Below are positions 1 to 8,959 of a DNA stretch of 64,000 nt, piece by piece. The stretch spans positions 124,001-188,000 of the forward strand of contig NZ_FYED01000010.1 in NCBI RefSeq assembly GCF_900187565.1. The letters are read 5' to 3'. The DNA comes from Pseudomonas sp. Irchel 3A7. Lineage in GTDB: Bacteria; Pseudomonadota; Gammaproteobacteria; Pseudomonadales; Pseudomonadaceae. Every line of letters begins with the position of its first letter. Position 1 is the first letter of the stretch. A program made the translations under genes and the position numbers. The notes below the pieces were generated by a model, which worked only from the letters and a program-made list of their open reading frames with translations, made no database searches and was not told the origin of the DNA.

Positions 1-1
1 C

Positions 2-979
2 GGGTCCCACGCCAGCAAAGCGGTGAGCAATGCCTACTCGGCGTTTGAAGTGGCGTTTCTGGACCTGCAGGCACACTCCCTGAACGTGCCCTTGGTGGAC
101 TTGCTGGGCGGGGCGATCCGCGACGAGATTCCATTCAGCGCCTATCTGTTCTTCAAGTACGCGCAGCACGTCGATTCACCCTACAAGCCCGACAGTTGGG
201 GCGAGGCGCTGAACGAGGAGCAGATCGTCGCCCAGGCGCGGCGCATGATCGAGGCCTACGGCTTCAAGAGCATCAAACTCAAGGCCGGCACGCTGCCGCC
301 GGAGCATGAAGTGTCGTGCATCAAGGCCTTGAAAAGGGCGTTTCCCGGCTATCCGCTGCGCATCGACCCGAACGGTAACTGGTCGCTGGAAACCTCGGTC
401 CGCATGGCCGAACTGCTCGGTGACGACCTGCAGTATTACGAAGACCCGACGCCGGGCCTGGATGGCATGGCCGAGCTGCACAAACGCACCGGCCTGCCGC
501 TGGCGACCAACATGGTGGTCACCGACTTCGATGAGTTCCGCCGCAGCGTGGCGCAGAACAGCGTGCAGATCGTCCTCGCCGACCACCACTACTGGGGCGG
601 CCTGCGCGACACCCAGGCACTGGCGAAAATGTGCGAGACCTTCGGGCTTGGCGTGTCCATGCATTCGAACTCGCACCTGGGCATCAGCCTGATGGCCATG
701 GCCCATGTCGCCGCCTCGGTGCCGAACCTCGATTACGCCTGTGACACCCACTATCCATGGCAGGAACCGGATGAAGAGGTGATCAAGGGCGGCAAGCTGC
801 CGATCGTCGACGGCTGCGTGAAAATCACCCGGGCTCCGGGGCTGGGCCTGGAACTGGACCATGATCAATTGGGCAAGCTGCATGACCAGTACCTGACGTG
901 CGGGATTCGCCAGCGCGATGATGTGAAGCAGATGCAGCGTTACAAACCGGACTGGAAGGCGGTCAAGCCTCGGTTCTGA
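2..979 (+). CDS. Glucarate dehydratase-family enzyme (5' end cut by window)
   Basis: Enolase-superfamily enzyme of the glucarate dehydratase group, expected to dehydrate an aldarate sugar acid to a 5-keto-4-deoxy acid. The frame is open to the left edge, so the N-terminus is missing; 325 residues are visible. Counting from the GTG at position 23, the family's active site is present: the KLK motif (K85/K87), metal ligands D115, N117 and E140 in an EDP motif, N163 in TNM, and the base H214 in HSNSH. Several surrounding blocks differ from enterobacterial GudD, so this is probably the related second paralogue found in pseudomonads. A strong terminator follows the stop. Confidence 0.85.
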   Translation, partial: GSHASKAVSNAYSAFEVAFLDLQAHSLNVPLVDLLGGAIRDEIPFSAYLFFKYAQHVDSPYKPDSWGEALNEEQIVAQARRMIEAYGFKSIKLKAGTLPPEHEVSCIKALKRAFPGYPLRIDPNGNWSLETSVRMAELLGDDLQYYEDPTPGLDGMAELHKRTGLPLATNMVVTDFDEFRRSVAQNSVQIVLADHHYWGGLRDTQALAKMCETFGLGVSMHSNSHLGISLMAMAHVAASVPNLDYACDTHYPWQEPDEEVIKGGKLPIVDGCVKITRAPGLGLELDHDQLGKLHDQYLTCGIRQRDDVKQMQRYKPDWKAVKPRF

Positions 980-1013
980 TTGCAGTGTTTTGATGGGCAT
1001 GTAGCAACCTTTG

Positions 1014-1052
1014 GTCCGGGAAGCGTGGTCGCGCTTGCCCGGACTTTTTTTC
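1014..1052 (+). terminator. Rho-independent terminator after the dehydratase gene
   Basis: GTCCGGG at 1014-1020 pairs with CCCGGAC at 1038-1044, with further pairing inside the loop, followed directly by seven or more T residues. It lies 35 bases after the stop codon in the right orientation. Confidence 0.9.
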
Positions 1053-1106
1053 CTGTCGAACTGTTTTTTTGTAGGGGAGCAGGATGTGCCGGCCTTATCT
1101 CGACCT

Positions 1107-1172
1107 TGTGGGAGCTGGCTTGCCAGCGATGGCGACCTCGAGATCGCTATCGCTGGCAAGCCAGCTGCCACA
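1107..1172. repeat. REP-type inverted repeat
   Basis: A palindrome of a Pseudomonas REP variant: tgtgggagctggcttgccag on the left and its near-perfect reverse complement ending in gccaca on the right. It lies between the 3' ends of two convergent genes, a usual REP position. Confidence 0.85.
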
Positions 1173-1193
1173 GGTCCGTGTTTTCCTTTCACC

Positions 1194-1982
1194 CTACAAT
1201 CCATCTCCCAGCAATCTGAGGTATTCAGGGCTGTCGCTGATGGAATTGTGCCCGGTGCCCGCAATCACCTGCAGCGTCGCTATGCCCTCAGGAAAATGGC
1301 TGAAGAGCCGCCGGGTACTGGCAGCGGGAATCACTTCGTCATGCTCGGCAGCGATCAGCCGTGTCGGTATCGTGATGTGTTCGGCATAGCGCCAGGACTC
1401 GAATTTATCCTGCAGCAGCCACTGCACCGGAAACCAGCGGAACTGGCGGACAGCGAGCTCCTCCAGGCTGTTGTAAGGCGTGATCAATAGCAACTTCGTC
1501 GCCGGGCGAGAACCGGCCAGGCGAATGGCCACGCCCGAACCCAGGCTGCGCCCGACCACGGCAATCTGCGGGTGGTCGGCGTAGACCTTGTCGAACAAGG
1601 CCATGGCGTCGCGGGCAATGGCTTCTTCGGAGGGCGAGCCGCTGCTGCCGCCGTAGCCCCGGTAATGCATGAAATACAGGGCATGCTCAGGAAAGGCCTG
1701 GGCGAATGGCGGCAGGCTGCGCGAGACGTCCTCGGCGTTGCCACCGAAGTAAATCAGCGCTTTTGGACCCACGTGCGGCCTGACCGAAACCAGTATCTGC
1801 GCGTCGTCGACGGGCAATGTAAGCAGCGTCGCGGCTGAGTCGACGGCGCGGGGTTGCGGGTAGTAGATGAGCGCGCGCTGAAACACGAACAGCGCAGCGC
1901 AAAGCGCCAGGTACAACGCTGCGAGGATGACGACGAGTAACATCAGGGTCCGGGACATTCGGCTAACGTTAGTGGGCGGCAT
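1194..1982 (-). CDS. Membrane-anchored alpha/beta hydrolase
   Basis: 262-residue serine hydrolase. An uncleaved hydrophobic N-terminal segment (about residues 10-34) should anchor it in the inner membrane with the catalytic domain outside. The nucleophile elbow is GRSLGSG (S146); a late GTGHN block supplies the probable catalytic His and the EHDE region the acid. It resembles the YhfR/BEM46-like alpha/beta hydrolases; the substrate is unknown. The start at 1982 is supported by a GGAG seven bases upstream. It is divergent from the transporter gene at 2035 with only 52 bases between them, so the promoters must overlap. Confidence 0.85.
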   Translation of the reverse strand: MPPTNVSRMSRTLMLLVVILAALYLALCAALFVFQRALIYYPQPRAVDSAATLLTLPVDDAQILVSVRPHVGPKALIYFGGNAEDVSRSLPPFAQAFPEHALYFMHYRGYGGSSGSPSEEAIARDAMALFDKVYADHPQIAVVGRSLGSGVAIRLAGSRPATKLLLITPYNSLEELAVRQFRWFPVQWLLQDKFESWRYAEHITIPTRLIAAEHDEVIPAASTRRLFSHFPEGIATLQVIAGTGHNSISDSPEYLRLLGDGL

Positions 1983-2034
1983 TGACGGCTCCGGGGTGCT
2001 GTCAGAGTGTAGCTGGCGGTAAAGGAGGGGACCG

Positions 2035-3312
2035 ATGCCCGATATTCCTCAATGGCTCAACGTACGGCCATCCGAACGATCGGCCCTGTGGCTGGGGTTC
2101 GCCTTCCATTTCTGCGTGCTCGCCAGCTATTACTTGGTGCGACCGTTGCGCGATGCCCTGGGGCTCGAAGGCGGCGCCGACAAGTTGCAGTGGCTGTTCA
2201 CCGCCACTTTCGTGGTCATGTTACTGATGGTGCCCGTGTTCGGCGCGCTGGCGTCGCGCCTGCCGGCCACGCGGTTCGTGCCGCTGATCTACCGGGTGAT
2301 CGCTGTGTCGATGCTGGTATTTGGCGGGCTGATCGCCAACCACGTCGCACCGGTCATGGTTGGTCGGGTGTTTTTTGTCTGGATCAGCATCTACAACCTG
2401 TTCATCGTCTCGATTTTCTGGAGCGTGCTGGTCGACCGCTTTTCCAGCGAGCAAGGGCGGCGACTGTTCGGATGCATCGCGGCGGGCGGCACCCTCGGCA
2501 CGTTTGTCGGGCCGTTGCTGGCGGCGACCATGGCCACTCGTCTGGGGCCGATGGCCCTGACCGTCGCGGCGGCGCTGTTGCTGGAAATCGCCGTACGCTG
2601 CTATCGGGCACTGCTGTCGCGCACGCAGTCACAGTCCGGCAATCGGCTAATCGACGAACGGCGCATGGGCGGCAGCATGCTCGCCGGTATCACCCTGATT
2701 CTGCGCTCTCCCTACCTGCTGGGGCTGGTGCTGTTCATGCTGCTGCACACCAGTGCGGCGACCTTCTTGTATTTCGAGCAGGGACGGATTGTCGCTGGCA
2801 GCTACGCTGATACTGGCAGCAGGACGCAATTCTTCGCCGTCGTCGATCTGATCGTGTCGGCGCTGACCTTGACGTTCCAGCTGCTGCTGACGGCGCCGTT
2901 GATCCGCCTGGTGGGCATTGGCGGAGCGTTGGTCGCCCTGCCGATGGCGACGATCGTGGCATTCACCGCCATGGCGCTGGCACCGGTGCCGACCACCGTG
3001 GCGCTGGCCCAGGGCCTGCGCCGCGCGGTGGAGTTCGCCATCGTGCGCCCGGCGCGGGAGGTGTTGTGGACGGTGGTGAGCCGCGAGGAGAAGTACAAGG
3101 CCAAGAATGTGATCGAGACCCTGGTCTATCGTGGTGGTGATGCCGCCAGTGGCTGGTTGTCCGCCGGTTTGACGGCGCTGGGCACGGGGTTCGGTCTGGT
3201 GGCGGTGGCGATCGTGCCATTGGCCGGGTTGTGGGGCTGGTTGTGCCTGTGGCTGGCCAGGCAGCAGGCACGACGCGCCGGACCTGCACCACGGGAGAGG
3301 GACATGTCATGA
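2035..3312 (+). CDS. MFS / NTP-NDP-translocase-like membrane transporter
   Basis: 425-residue polytopic protein with about 11-12 hydrophobic segments. The N-terminal motif YYLVRPLRDALG and the general layout are those of the MFS branch related to ATP/ADP (Npt/Tlc) translocases; free-living pseudomonads carry such homologues with unknown substrates. The start is fixed by an AGGAGG-type site just before ATG 2035. The last four bases (ATGA) overlap the start of the aldo/keto reductase gene, so the two are translationally coupled. Membrane carrier is secure; the actual substrate is not. Confidence 0.8.
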   Translation: MPDIPQWLNVRPSERSALWLGFAFHFCVLASYYLVRPLRDALGLEGGADKLQWLFTATFVVMLLMVPVFGALASRLPATRFVPLIYRVIAVSMLVFGGLIANHVAPVMVGRVFFVWISIYNLFIVSIFWSVLVDRFSSEQGRRLFGCIAAGGTLGTFVGPLLAATMATRLGPMALTVAAALLLEIAVRCYRALLSRTQSQSGNRLIDERRMGGSMLAGITLILRSPYLLGLVLFMLLHTSAATFLYFEQGRIVAGSYADTGSRTQFFAVVDLIVSALTLTFQLLLTAPLIRLVGIGGALVALPMATIVAFTAMALAPVPTTVALAQGLRRAVEFAIVRPAREVLWTVVSREEKYKAKNVIETLVYRGGDAASGWLSAGLTALGTGFGLVAVAIVPLAGLWGWLCLWLARQQARRAGPAPRERDMS

Positions 3313-4253
3313 GCCATGCGGATGGTTTCACCCGCAGGAAACTACTCACGCTGGCTGCCGGTGTTTCGGCGGTCTTCACGCTCGGTCCGGCGGTTGCGCA
3401 AACCGTGCTGTCGACGGGAACAGGAGGCAAAACCATGCAGACCCGCGCCATTCCTTCCAGCAACGAACCACTGCCCATCGTCGGGTTGGGCACCTATCGC
3501 GGGTTTGATGTCTCGCCCCAGGATCAGGCCTACCGGCAATTGCCCGGGGTGCTGCGTGCGTTGTTCGAGAAGGGCGGGACGGTGATCGACAGTTCGCCGA
3601 TGTACGGTCGCGCGGAAGAGAACACGGGCGAATTGCTGTCGATCCACGAACCGCGCTCGCCGGCGTTTCTGGCGACCAAGGTGTGGACCCAGGGCCGCGA
3701 AGAAGGCATCGCGCAGATGGAGCAGTCGTTCAAGCTGTTGCAGACCGACCGTATCGACCTGATGCAGATCCACAATCTGCTGGACTGGCAAACCCATCTG
3801 CCGACCTTGCGGCAATGGAAGGAACAAGGGCGCATTCGCTACATCGGCATCACCCATTACACCTCGTCGGCTTATGAAGAAGTGGAAGCGGTGCTCAGGG
3901 CCGAGCCGCTGGACTTCCTGCAAATCAACTATGCCCTGGACGATCGCGGCGTCGAGAAGCGCCTCCTGCCGCTGTGCCGCGAGCGGGGCGTGGCAGTGAT
4001 CTGCAACCGACCGTTCGGCGGCGGCGGGCTGATCGGCCGCTTGCAAGGCAAACCGCTACCCGGTTGGGCCGCACAAGTCGGGGTCAAGAGCTGGCCGCAG
4101 CTGGCACTCAAATTCATCCTGTCGCATTCGGCGGTGACTTGCGTCATCCCCGGCACCGGCAACCCGCGCTACATGACGGAAAACGCCGGCGCGGGCTTCG
4201 GTCCGATGCTCACCGATGCCCAGCGTCATCAGTTGATTGCGCTGGTGGAGTAG
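3309..4253 (+). CDS. Tat-exported aldo/keto reductase
   Basis: 314-residue NADPH-dependent aldo/keto reductase family protein. The N-terminus (TRRKLL at residues 8-13 followed by a hydrophobic stretch and an AVA cleavage site) is a twin-arginine signal, so it should be exported folded to the periplasm. Barrel motifs include the VIDSSPMYG block with the catalytic Asp and Tyr, an FLATKVW strand carrying the Lys, and IQIN/IPGTGNP-type blocks near the C-terminus. Its ATG overlaps the transporter stop by four bases, forming a two-gene operon. A periplasmic AKR is less common than a cytosolic one. The substrate cannot be read from sequence. Confidence 0.85.
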   Translation: MSHADGFTRRKLLTLAAGVSAVFTLGPAVAQTVLSTGTGGKTMQTRAIPSSNEPLPIVGLGTYRGFDVSPQDQAYRQLPGVLRALFEKGGTVIDSSPMYGRAEENTGELLSIHEPRSPAFLATKVWTQGREEGIAQMEQSFKLLQTDRIDLMQIHNLLDWQTHLPTLRQWKEQGRIRYIGITHYTSSAYEEVEAVLRAEPLDFLQINYALDDRGVEKRLLPLCRERGVAVICNRPFGGGGLIGRLQGKPLPGWAAQVGVKSWPQLALKFILSHSAVTCVIPGTGNPRYMTENAGAGFGPMLTDAQRHQLIALVE

Positions 4254-4300
4254 GGGATGCCCACTTAAGGGAGAACACAGGTAAGTGGCATACATACATT

Positions 4301-4422
4301 TGTGGCGAGGGGATTTATCCCCGTTGGGTCGCGAAGCGGCCCCCATTGTCCTTTCAGCCAAACCGAGTTGTTTGAGTTTAGGGCTGCTTCGCAGCCCAAC
4401 GGGGATAAATCCCCTCGCCACA
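4301..4422. repeat. Inverted REP pair
   Basis: A left arm starting tgtggcgaggggatttatcc and a right arm that is its reverse complement and ends cctcgccaca flank about 35 bases. Inner arms (cgaagcggcc / ggctgcttcg) are also complementary. It is a two-REP unit of a subtype different from the gtgggagcgagc class. Confidence 0.9.
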
Positions 4423-4531
4423 GGGGATTCATTGGTTTGAGGATCTCATCAGGACTTCACAAAAGCTCTCCTATACTGTCCGCGTTGACTGGCTCGACTC
4501 CCCAATGACCATTACTGCAAGGAGATCAATC

Positions 4532-5185
4532 ATGGCAATCCGTATTGGCGACGAAGCACCGGATTTCACCGCTGAAACCACCGAAGGCAAGATCAACTTT
4601 CACGAGTGGATCGGCGACAAGTGGGCCATTCTGTTTTCCCATCCGAAGGACTTTACCCCTGTCTGCACCACCGAGCTGGGTTACCTGGCCAAGCTCAAGC
4701 CTGAGTTCGACAAGCGCAACACCAAGATCCTCGGCCTGAGCATCGACCCGGTCAGCGACCATAACAAGTGGGTCGGTGACATCGAGGAGACCCAGGGCAA
4801 TGCCGTCAACTATCCGCTGATCGGCGACGAAAACCTGGTGGTGGCCAAGCTCTACGACATGATTCACCCCAATGCCAGCGGCGGTTCGCGCACGGCCGTG
4901 GACAACGCCACGGTGCGTTCGGTGTTCCTTGTCGGGCCGGACAAGAAGATCAAGGCGATGCTGATCTACCCGATGAGCGCCGGGCGCAATTTCGATGAAG
5001 TGCTGCGGTTGCTCGATTCGTTGCAACTCAATGCCAAGCACACCGTGGCGACCCCGGTGAACTGGCGTCCGGGGGAAGACGTGATCATCCCGACGTCGGT
5101 GTCCGACGAGGATGCGAAGAAGAAATACCCGGATGGCTTCAAGACCCTCAAGCCTTACTTGCGGACGGTGGCACAGCCGAAATAA
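4532..5185 (+). CDS. 1-Cys peroxiredoxin (Prx6 type)
   Basis: 217-residue cytosolic thiol peroxidase that reduces H2O2 and organic peroxides. The active site PxxxTxxC reads TPVCTTE with peroxidatic C45. No second cysteine is present, which puts it in the 1-Cys Prx6 group, and the long C-terminal dimerisation domain (PVNWRPGEDVIIP) agrees. The start is set by AAGGAG at 4519-4524; an in-frame ATG 27 bases upstream has no such site. It stands alone between REP pairs, suggesting its own transcription unit. Confidence 0.93.
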   Translation: MAIRIGDEAPDFTAETTEGKINFHEWIGDKWAILFSHPKDFTPVCTTELGYLAKLKPEFDKRNTKILGLSIDPVSDHNKWVGDIEETQGNAVNYPLIGDENLVVAKLYDMIHPNASGGSRTAVDNATVRSVFLVGPDKKIKAMLIYPMSAGRNFDEVLRLLDSLQLNAKHTVATPVNWRPGEDVIIPTSVSDEDAKKKYPDGFKTLKPYLRTVAQPK

Positions 5186-5200
5186 CCGTCAACTATAAAT

Positions 5201-5302
5201 CGCCTTCGCGAGCAGGCTCGCTCCCACAGGTGGTCTTTGTCGGACACACATTCAGCGTCCACTGAAGATCCACTGTGGGAGCGAGCCTGCTCGCGAAGAG
5301 GC
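5201..5302. repeat. Inverted REP pair
   Basis: cgccttcgcgagcaggctcg opposite tgtgggagcgagcctgctcg, separated by about 50 bases, lying between convergent genes. Confidence 0.92.
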
Positions 5303-5309
5303 CCTTCAG

Positions 5310-6197
5310 TCACACCAGATATTTTCTAAACCACCCCAACGTCCGTTCCCACGCCAGTTTCGCCGCCGCCTCGTCATAACGCGGCGTGGAGTCATTGTGA
5401 AAGCCGTGGTTGGCGCCCGGGTAGATATGCGCTTCGTACGTCTTGCCCCCGGCCTTCAACGCCTGCTCATAAGCGGGCCAGCCTTCGTTGATCCGCGTAT
5501 CCAGTTCACCGTAATGCAGCATCACCGGTGCCTTGATCCGCGGGACATCCTTGGCCTCCGGCTGGCGGCCATAAAACGACACCGCGGCACCCAACTCCGG
5601 ATAGGCCACCGCCGCCGCATTGGTGACACCACCGCCGTAGCAGAACCCGGTAATGCCGACCTTGCCGCTGCCGGCGTCGTGTTTCATCAGCCATTCCACG
5701 GCGGCGAAAAAGTCGTTCATGAGCTTTTCCGGATCGATTTTGGCCTGCAGTTCCTTGCCCTTCTCATCGTTGCCGGGATAACCCCCGACCGAGCTCAGCC
5801 CGTCGGGGGCCAGGGCGATGAAACCGGCCTTGGCCAGTCGCCGGGCGACATCCTCGATGTAAGGATTCAGGCCTCGGTTTTCATGCACGACCACCACCGA
5901 CGGGACCTTGCCGCTGGCCTTGGCCGGGCGCACGAGGTAGCCGCGAACCTGTCCGTGACCCTTGGGGGAAGGGTAGGTGATGTACTCGGCGATGATGTCC
6001 GGGTCGGTGAACTCGACCTGTTCGGCCAGGGCGTAGTTCGGGCTCAGGGACGCCAGCAGCGCACTGGCCGTCAATCCGCCAAAAGTGAACAGCGCCGCCC
6101 GGTCGAGAAACTCGCGCCGGTTGATCAGGCCATGGGCGTAATAGTCGTAGAGTTCCAGCAATTGGGGGGCAAAGTCTTTCGCAGTGAGACGGGGCAT
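5310..6197 (-). CDS. Dienelactone hydrolase-family protein with Tat-like signal
   Basis: 295-residue alpha/beta hydrolase of the dienelactone hydrolase family (YghX type). The catalytic triad is visible: C186 in GFCYGGG, D233 in GELDTR and H264 in ANHGFH, plus E106 in VVHENRG that activates the Cys. An NRREFL motif at residues 26-31 followed by a hydrophobic segment looks like a twin-arginine signal. The start at 6197 (MPRLTAKDF) fits the homologues better than an upstream in-frame codon at 6239. The gene is downstream of glcG on the same strand but separated from it, so a link to glycolate use is unproven. Confidence 0.85.
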   Translation of the reverse strand: MPRLTAKDFAPQLLELYDYYAHGLINRREFLDRAALFTFGGLTASALLASLSPNYALAEQVEFTDPDIIAEYITYPSPKGHGQVRGYLVRPAKASGKVPSVVVVHENRGLNPYIEDVARRLAKAGFIALAPDGLSSVGGYPGNDEKGKELQAKIDPEKLMNDFFAAVEWLMKHDAGSGKVGITGFCYGGGVTNAAAVAYPELGAAVSFYGRQPEAKDVPRIKAPVMLHYGELDTRINEGWPAYEQALKAGGKTYEAHIYPGANHGFHNDSTPRYDEAAAKLAWERTLGWFRKYLV

Positions 6198-6252
6198 CTG
6201 TGCGCTTCCTCTTCTTCGACTGATTGAACGCGATCCCACAGGGAATTTGTGT

Positions 6253-6654
6253 TTATTTCAGGCACTGCGCCCCGGCTTTCGCCACCTGCGCATCCTGCTC
6301 GGCCTTGACCCCGGACACGCCGACCGCGCCGATCACCTGGCCATCGACGATGATCGGCACGCCGCCTTCCAGCGAAGTCAGCAACGGCGCCGACAAAAAG
6401 GCCGTGCGTCCACCATTGACCATGTCTTCATAGCCCTTGGATTCGCGGCGGCCCAGGGCGGAAGTCCGTGCCTTTTCGGTCGCGATGTAGGCGCTGATGG
6501 GCGCGGCGCCGTCGAGGCGTTCGAGGGCCAGGGGATGGCCGCCGTCATCGACGACCACGATGGTCACCGGCCATTGGTTGGTTTGCGCTTCGGTCCGCGC
6601 CGCAGCGAGGATCTGGCCGATTTCGGTCTGGCTCAACACGGCTTTGCTTTTCAT
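6253..6654 (-). CDS. glcG: GlcG, HbpS-like protein of the glycolate operon
   Basis: 133-residue protein of the GlcG/HbpS (DUF336) family. The family folds as a small alpha/beta unit; some members bind haem or corrinoids, but the role of GlcG in glycolate use is not settled. Diagnostic blocks are VVVDDGGHPLALERLDGA and GGVPI-GAVGVSG. The ATG at 6654 is preferred because a GGAG lies six bases before it, whereas the ATG at 6660 touches that site. It is the last gene of glcDEFG, 19 bases after glcF. Confidence 0.9.
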   Translation of the reverse strand: MKSKAVLSQTEIGQILAAARTEAQTNQWPVTIVVVDDGGHPLALERLDGAAPISAYIATEKARTSALGRRESKGYEDMVNGGRTAFLSAPLLTSLEGGVPIIVDGQVIGAVGVSGVKAEQDAQVAKAGAQCLK

Positions 6655-6673
6655 GAGCATCTCCAGGGTTCGG

Positions 6674-7891
6674 TTACGGCAAGGCGGCCTCGACCACTTC
6701 GATCCAGTGCCTCACCGGCGTGCGGCCTGCGCCGTCGAGGTGGGACTGACAGCCGATGTTGGCCGTGACAATGACCTCAGGGTAGCCGCTTTCCAGCGCA
6801 TTCATCTTGTTGTCGCGCAGTTGCCGGGACAGTTCCGGCTGGGTCAGCGAATAGGTGCCCGCCGAGCCGCAGCACAGGTGGCCGTCGGGCACGAAGGTCA
6901 GGTTGAAGCCAAGGCGTTCGAGTACCGCTTCAACGGCGCCACCGAGTTTTTGCGCGTGCTGCAGGGTGCAGGGGCAATGAAAGGCCAGGCGCTGTGCGCT
7001 GTGGATGCCGAGCTTTTCGAGCGGCTCGTTACGCAACACCTCGACCAGGTCCCTGGCCAACGCACTGACCCGCTTGGCCTTGGCGGCATAGGCCGGATCG
7101 CGTTCGAGTAAATGGCCATAGTCCTTGATAAACGCGCCGCAACCGCTGGCGGTCTGCACGATGGCCTCGGCGCCTTGTTCAATGCTTGGCCACCACGCGT
7201 CGATGTTGTGGCGGGCACGGTCAAGACCGGCCGCCTGGGCGTCCAGGTGATAATCCACGGCGCCGCAGCAACCGGCCTCGCGGTTCGGGGTGACGCTGAT
7301 GCCGAGTCGATCCAGCACCCTGGCGGCAGCGGCGTTGGTATTGGGCGACAGGCCCGGTTGTACGCAACCTTCGAGCATCAAGACCTGGCGCGCATGGCGT
7401 GTGGTGGGGCGTGGTTTACTCGGCGTCGCACTGCGCGGCAGTTTGCTTTGCAGGGCGTCGGGCAGCAGCGCTCGGAACACCTGGCCGCTGTTGACCAGGC
7501 TTTTGAACAGATCCGGATGCGGCACGACCGTGCGCAACCCCTCACGCAACAAACGCTGGCCGATCGGACGTGGCACCGCCGCATCGACCACCGCACGGCC
7601 GATGTCCAGCAGGTTGTGGTAATCGACACCCGACGGGCAGGTGGTTTCGCAGTTTCGGCACGACAGGCAGCGGTCCAGGTGTTGTTGGGTCTTTTGCGTG
7701 ACCTCGTTGCCTTCGAGCACCTGTTTGATCAGGTAAATGCGTCCGCGCGGGCCATCCAGCTCATCACCGAGCAATTGATAAGTCGGGCAGGTGGCGTTGC
7801 AGAAGCCGCAGTGCACGCAAGTGCGCAGGATGCTGTCGGCCTCTTCGGCGCGGGGCAGTCGGCGGGCTTTTTCGCTCAAGGTGGTCTGCAT
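6674..7891 (-). CDS. glcF: Glycolate oxidase iron-sulfur subunit GlcF
   Basis: 405-residue subunit that carries electrons from the flavin subunits GlcD/GlcE towards the respiratory chain during oxidation of glycolate to glyoxylate. Two CxxCxxCxxxCP clusters near the N-terminus (CVHCGFCNATCP and CLSCRNCETTCP) should bind two [4Fe-4S] centres. Two later CCG-type cysteine-rich blocks (GCCGAVDYH, CCGSAGTY) are those of the heterodisulfide reductase/GlpC superfamily. It starts three bases after the glcE stop. Confidence 0.96.
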   Translation of the reverse strand: MQTTLSEKARRLPRAEEADSILRTCVHCGFCNATCPTYQLLGDELDGPRGRIYLIKQVLEGNEVTQKTQQHLDRCLSCRNCETTCPSGVDYHNLLDIGRAVVDAAVPRPIGQRLLREGLRTVVPHPDLFKSLVNSGQVFRALLPDALQSKLPRSATPSKPRPTTRHARQVLMLEGCVQPGLSPNTNAAAARVLDRLGISVTPNREAGCCGAVDYHLDAQAAGLDRARHNIDAWWPSIEQGAEAIVQTASGCGAFIKDYGHLLERDPAYAAKAKRVSALARDLVEVLRNEPLEKLGIHSAQRLAFHCPCTLQHAQKLGGAVEAVLERLGFNLTFVPDGHLCCGSAGTYSLTQPELSRQLRDNKMNALESGYPEVIVTANIGCQSHLDGAGRTPVRHWIEVVEAALP

Positions 7892-7894
7892 GAT

Positions 7895-8959
7895 TCAAAG
7901 CTCCGCGTACAGGCGACCGGGGTTGAAAATACCCCGGGGATCGAGTTGCTGCTTCAGACTCTGGTGGTAGCGCATCAGGGCAGGGGGCAATGGCTGGAAC
8001 GGGCTGTCGATCAGGCCATGGCTGTAGCAGGTCACATGTCCGCCGACTTCTTCGACGACTTTGCGAATGAAGGACGCTTGGGCGTCGGACTTCAGCCAGC
8101 GCTGGGCGCCGCCCCAGTCGATCAGTTGCCGGCCGGGGAGGGACAGTTTTGGCGTGTTGTTGGGCAACGATAGACGCCACAGTGGCTGGTCTTCATCGAA
8201 GAAGCTCAAGCGCTGTTCGTTGAGATCCGCCCAATAAGAAGCGGCCAGCAACTCGCCACCCAAGCGGTCATGGGCCGCCATCACCGAGCCTTCGCCACCC
8301 TCGAGCCGCAGATGCAGGCGCTCACCGTCATGGCACGCGGCACTGATCGGCAAGGGTTGCTGGCCCCATTGCGCGAGATTCAACAGGGCGCGCTCGCTTT
8401 TCATTTCCAGGCTGATACTCAAGGTTCGCCGGGGCTTGGGCAGGACTTTGAGCGAGACTTCCGTGATCAGGCCCAGGGTGCCGTAACTGCCGGCCATCAA
8501 CCGCGACAAGTCGTAGCCGGCGACGTTTTTCATCACCTCGCCGCCGAAACGCAGATGCTTGCCGAGGCCTGTGATCACCCGTGTGCCCAGAACGAAATCC
8601 CTGACCGAACCCGACCAGGGGCGCCTTGGCCCCGACAGGCCGCAGGCAATCATGCCGCCGACGGTGGCGCCGTCACCGAAAGAAGGCGGTTCGCAGGGGA
8701 GCATCTGGTGCGCGGCATCCAGCACTTGCATCAGTTGCGCCAGTGGCGTGCCGCAGCGCACGGTCATCACCAGCTCGGTCGGGTCATAGCTGACGATGCC
8801 CCGGTGGGAACGGGTGTCGAGTATCTCGCCAGCACCGATGCGTCCGAGGAATGCCTTGCTGTTGGAGCCTTGTATGCGCAATGGCGTGGCGTTTTCCAGC
8901 GCCTGATTGATCTGCTCCAGCAGTGCGTTGCTGTCATCGTTGCCACCTGTACCGTACAT
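7895..8959 (-). CDS. glcE: Glycolate oxidase FAD-binding subunit GlcE
   Basis: 354-residue flavoprotein subunit of glycolate oxidase. A short N-terminal FAD-binding (PCMH-type) domain contains the GGTVGGMIACGLSGPRR-like block; the C-terminal part ends with the RGIFNPGRLY motif shared with GlcD. It is shorter than GlcD, as usual for this partner. Its ATG overlaps the glcD stop by one base (TGATG), so translation is coupled. Confidence 0.95.
   Translation of the reverse strand: MYGTGGNDDSNALLEQINQALENATPLRIQGSNSKAFLGRIGAGEILDTRSHRGIVSYDPTELVMTVRCGTPLAQLMQVLDAAHQMLPCEPPSFGDGATVGGMIACGLSGPRRPWSGSVRDFVLGTRVITGLGKHLRFGGEVMKNVAGYDLSRLMAGSYGTLGLITEVSLKVLPKPRRTLSISLEMKSERALLNLAQWGQQPLPISAACHDGERLHLRLEGGEGSVMAAHDRLGGELLAASYWADLNEQRLSFFDEDQPLWRLSLPNNTPKLSLPGRQLIDWGGAQRWLKSDAQASFIRKVVEEVGGHVTCYSHGLIDSPFQPLPPALMRYHQSLKQQLDPRGIFNPGRLYAEL

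Noticed and set aside
176..1264. Long minus-strand open frame opposite the dehydratase gene
   Set aside because: It is a shadow of the conserved enolase-superfamily gene on the plus strand, with His/Arg/Gln-rich low-complexity sequence and no domain.
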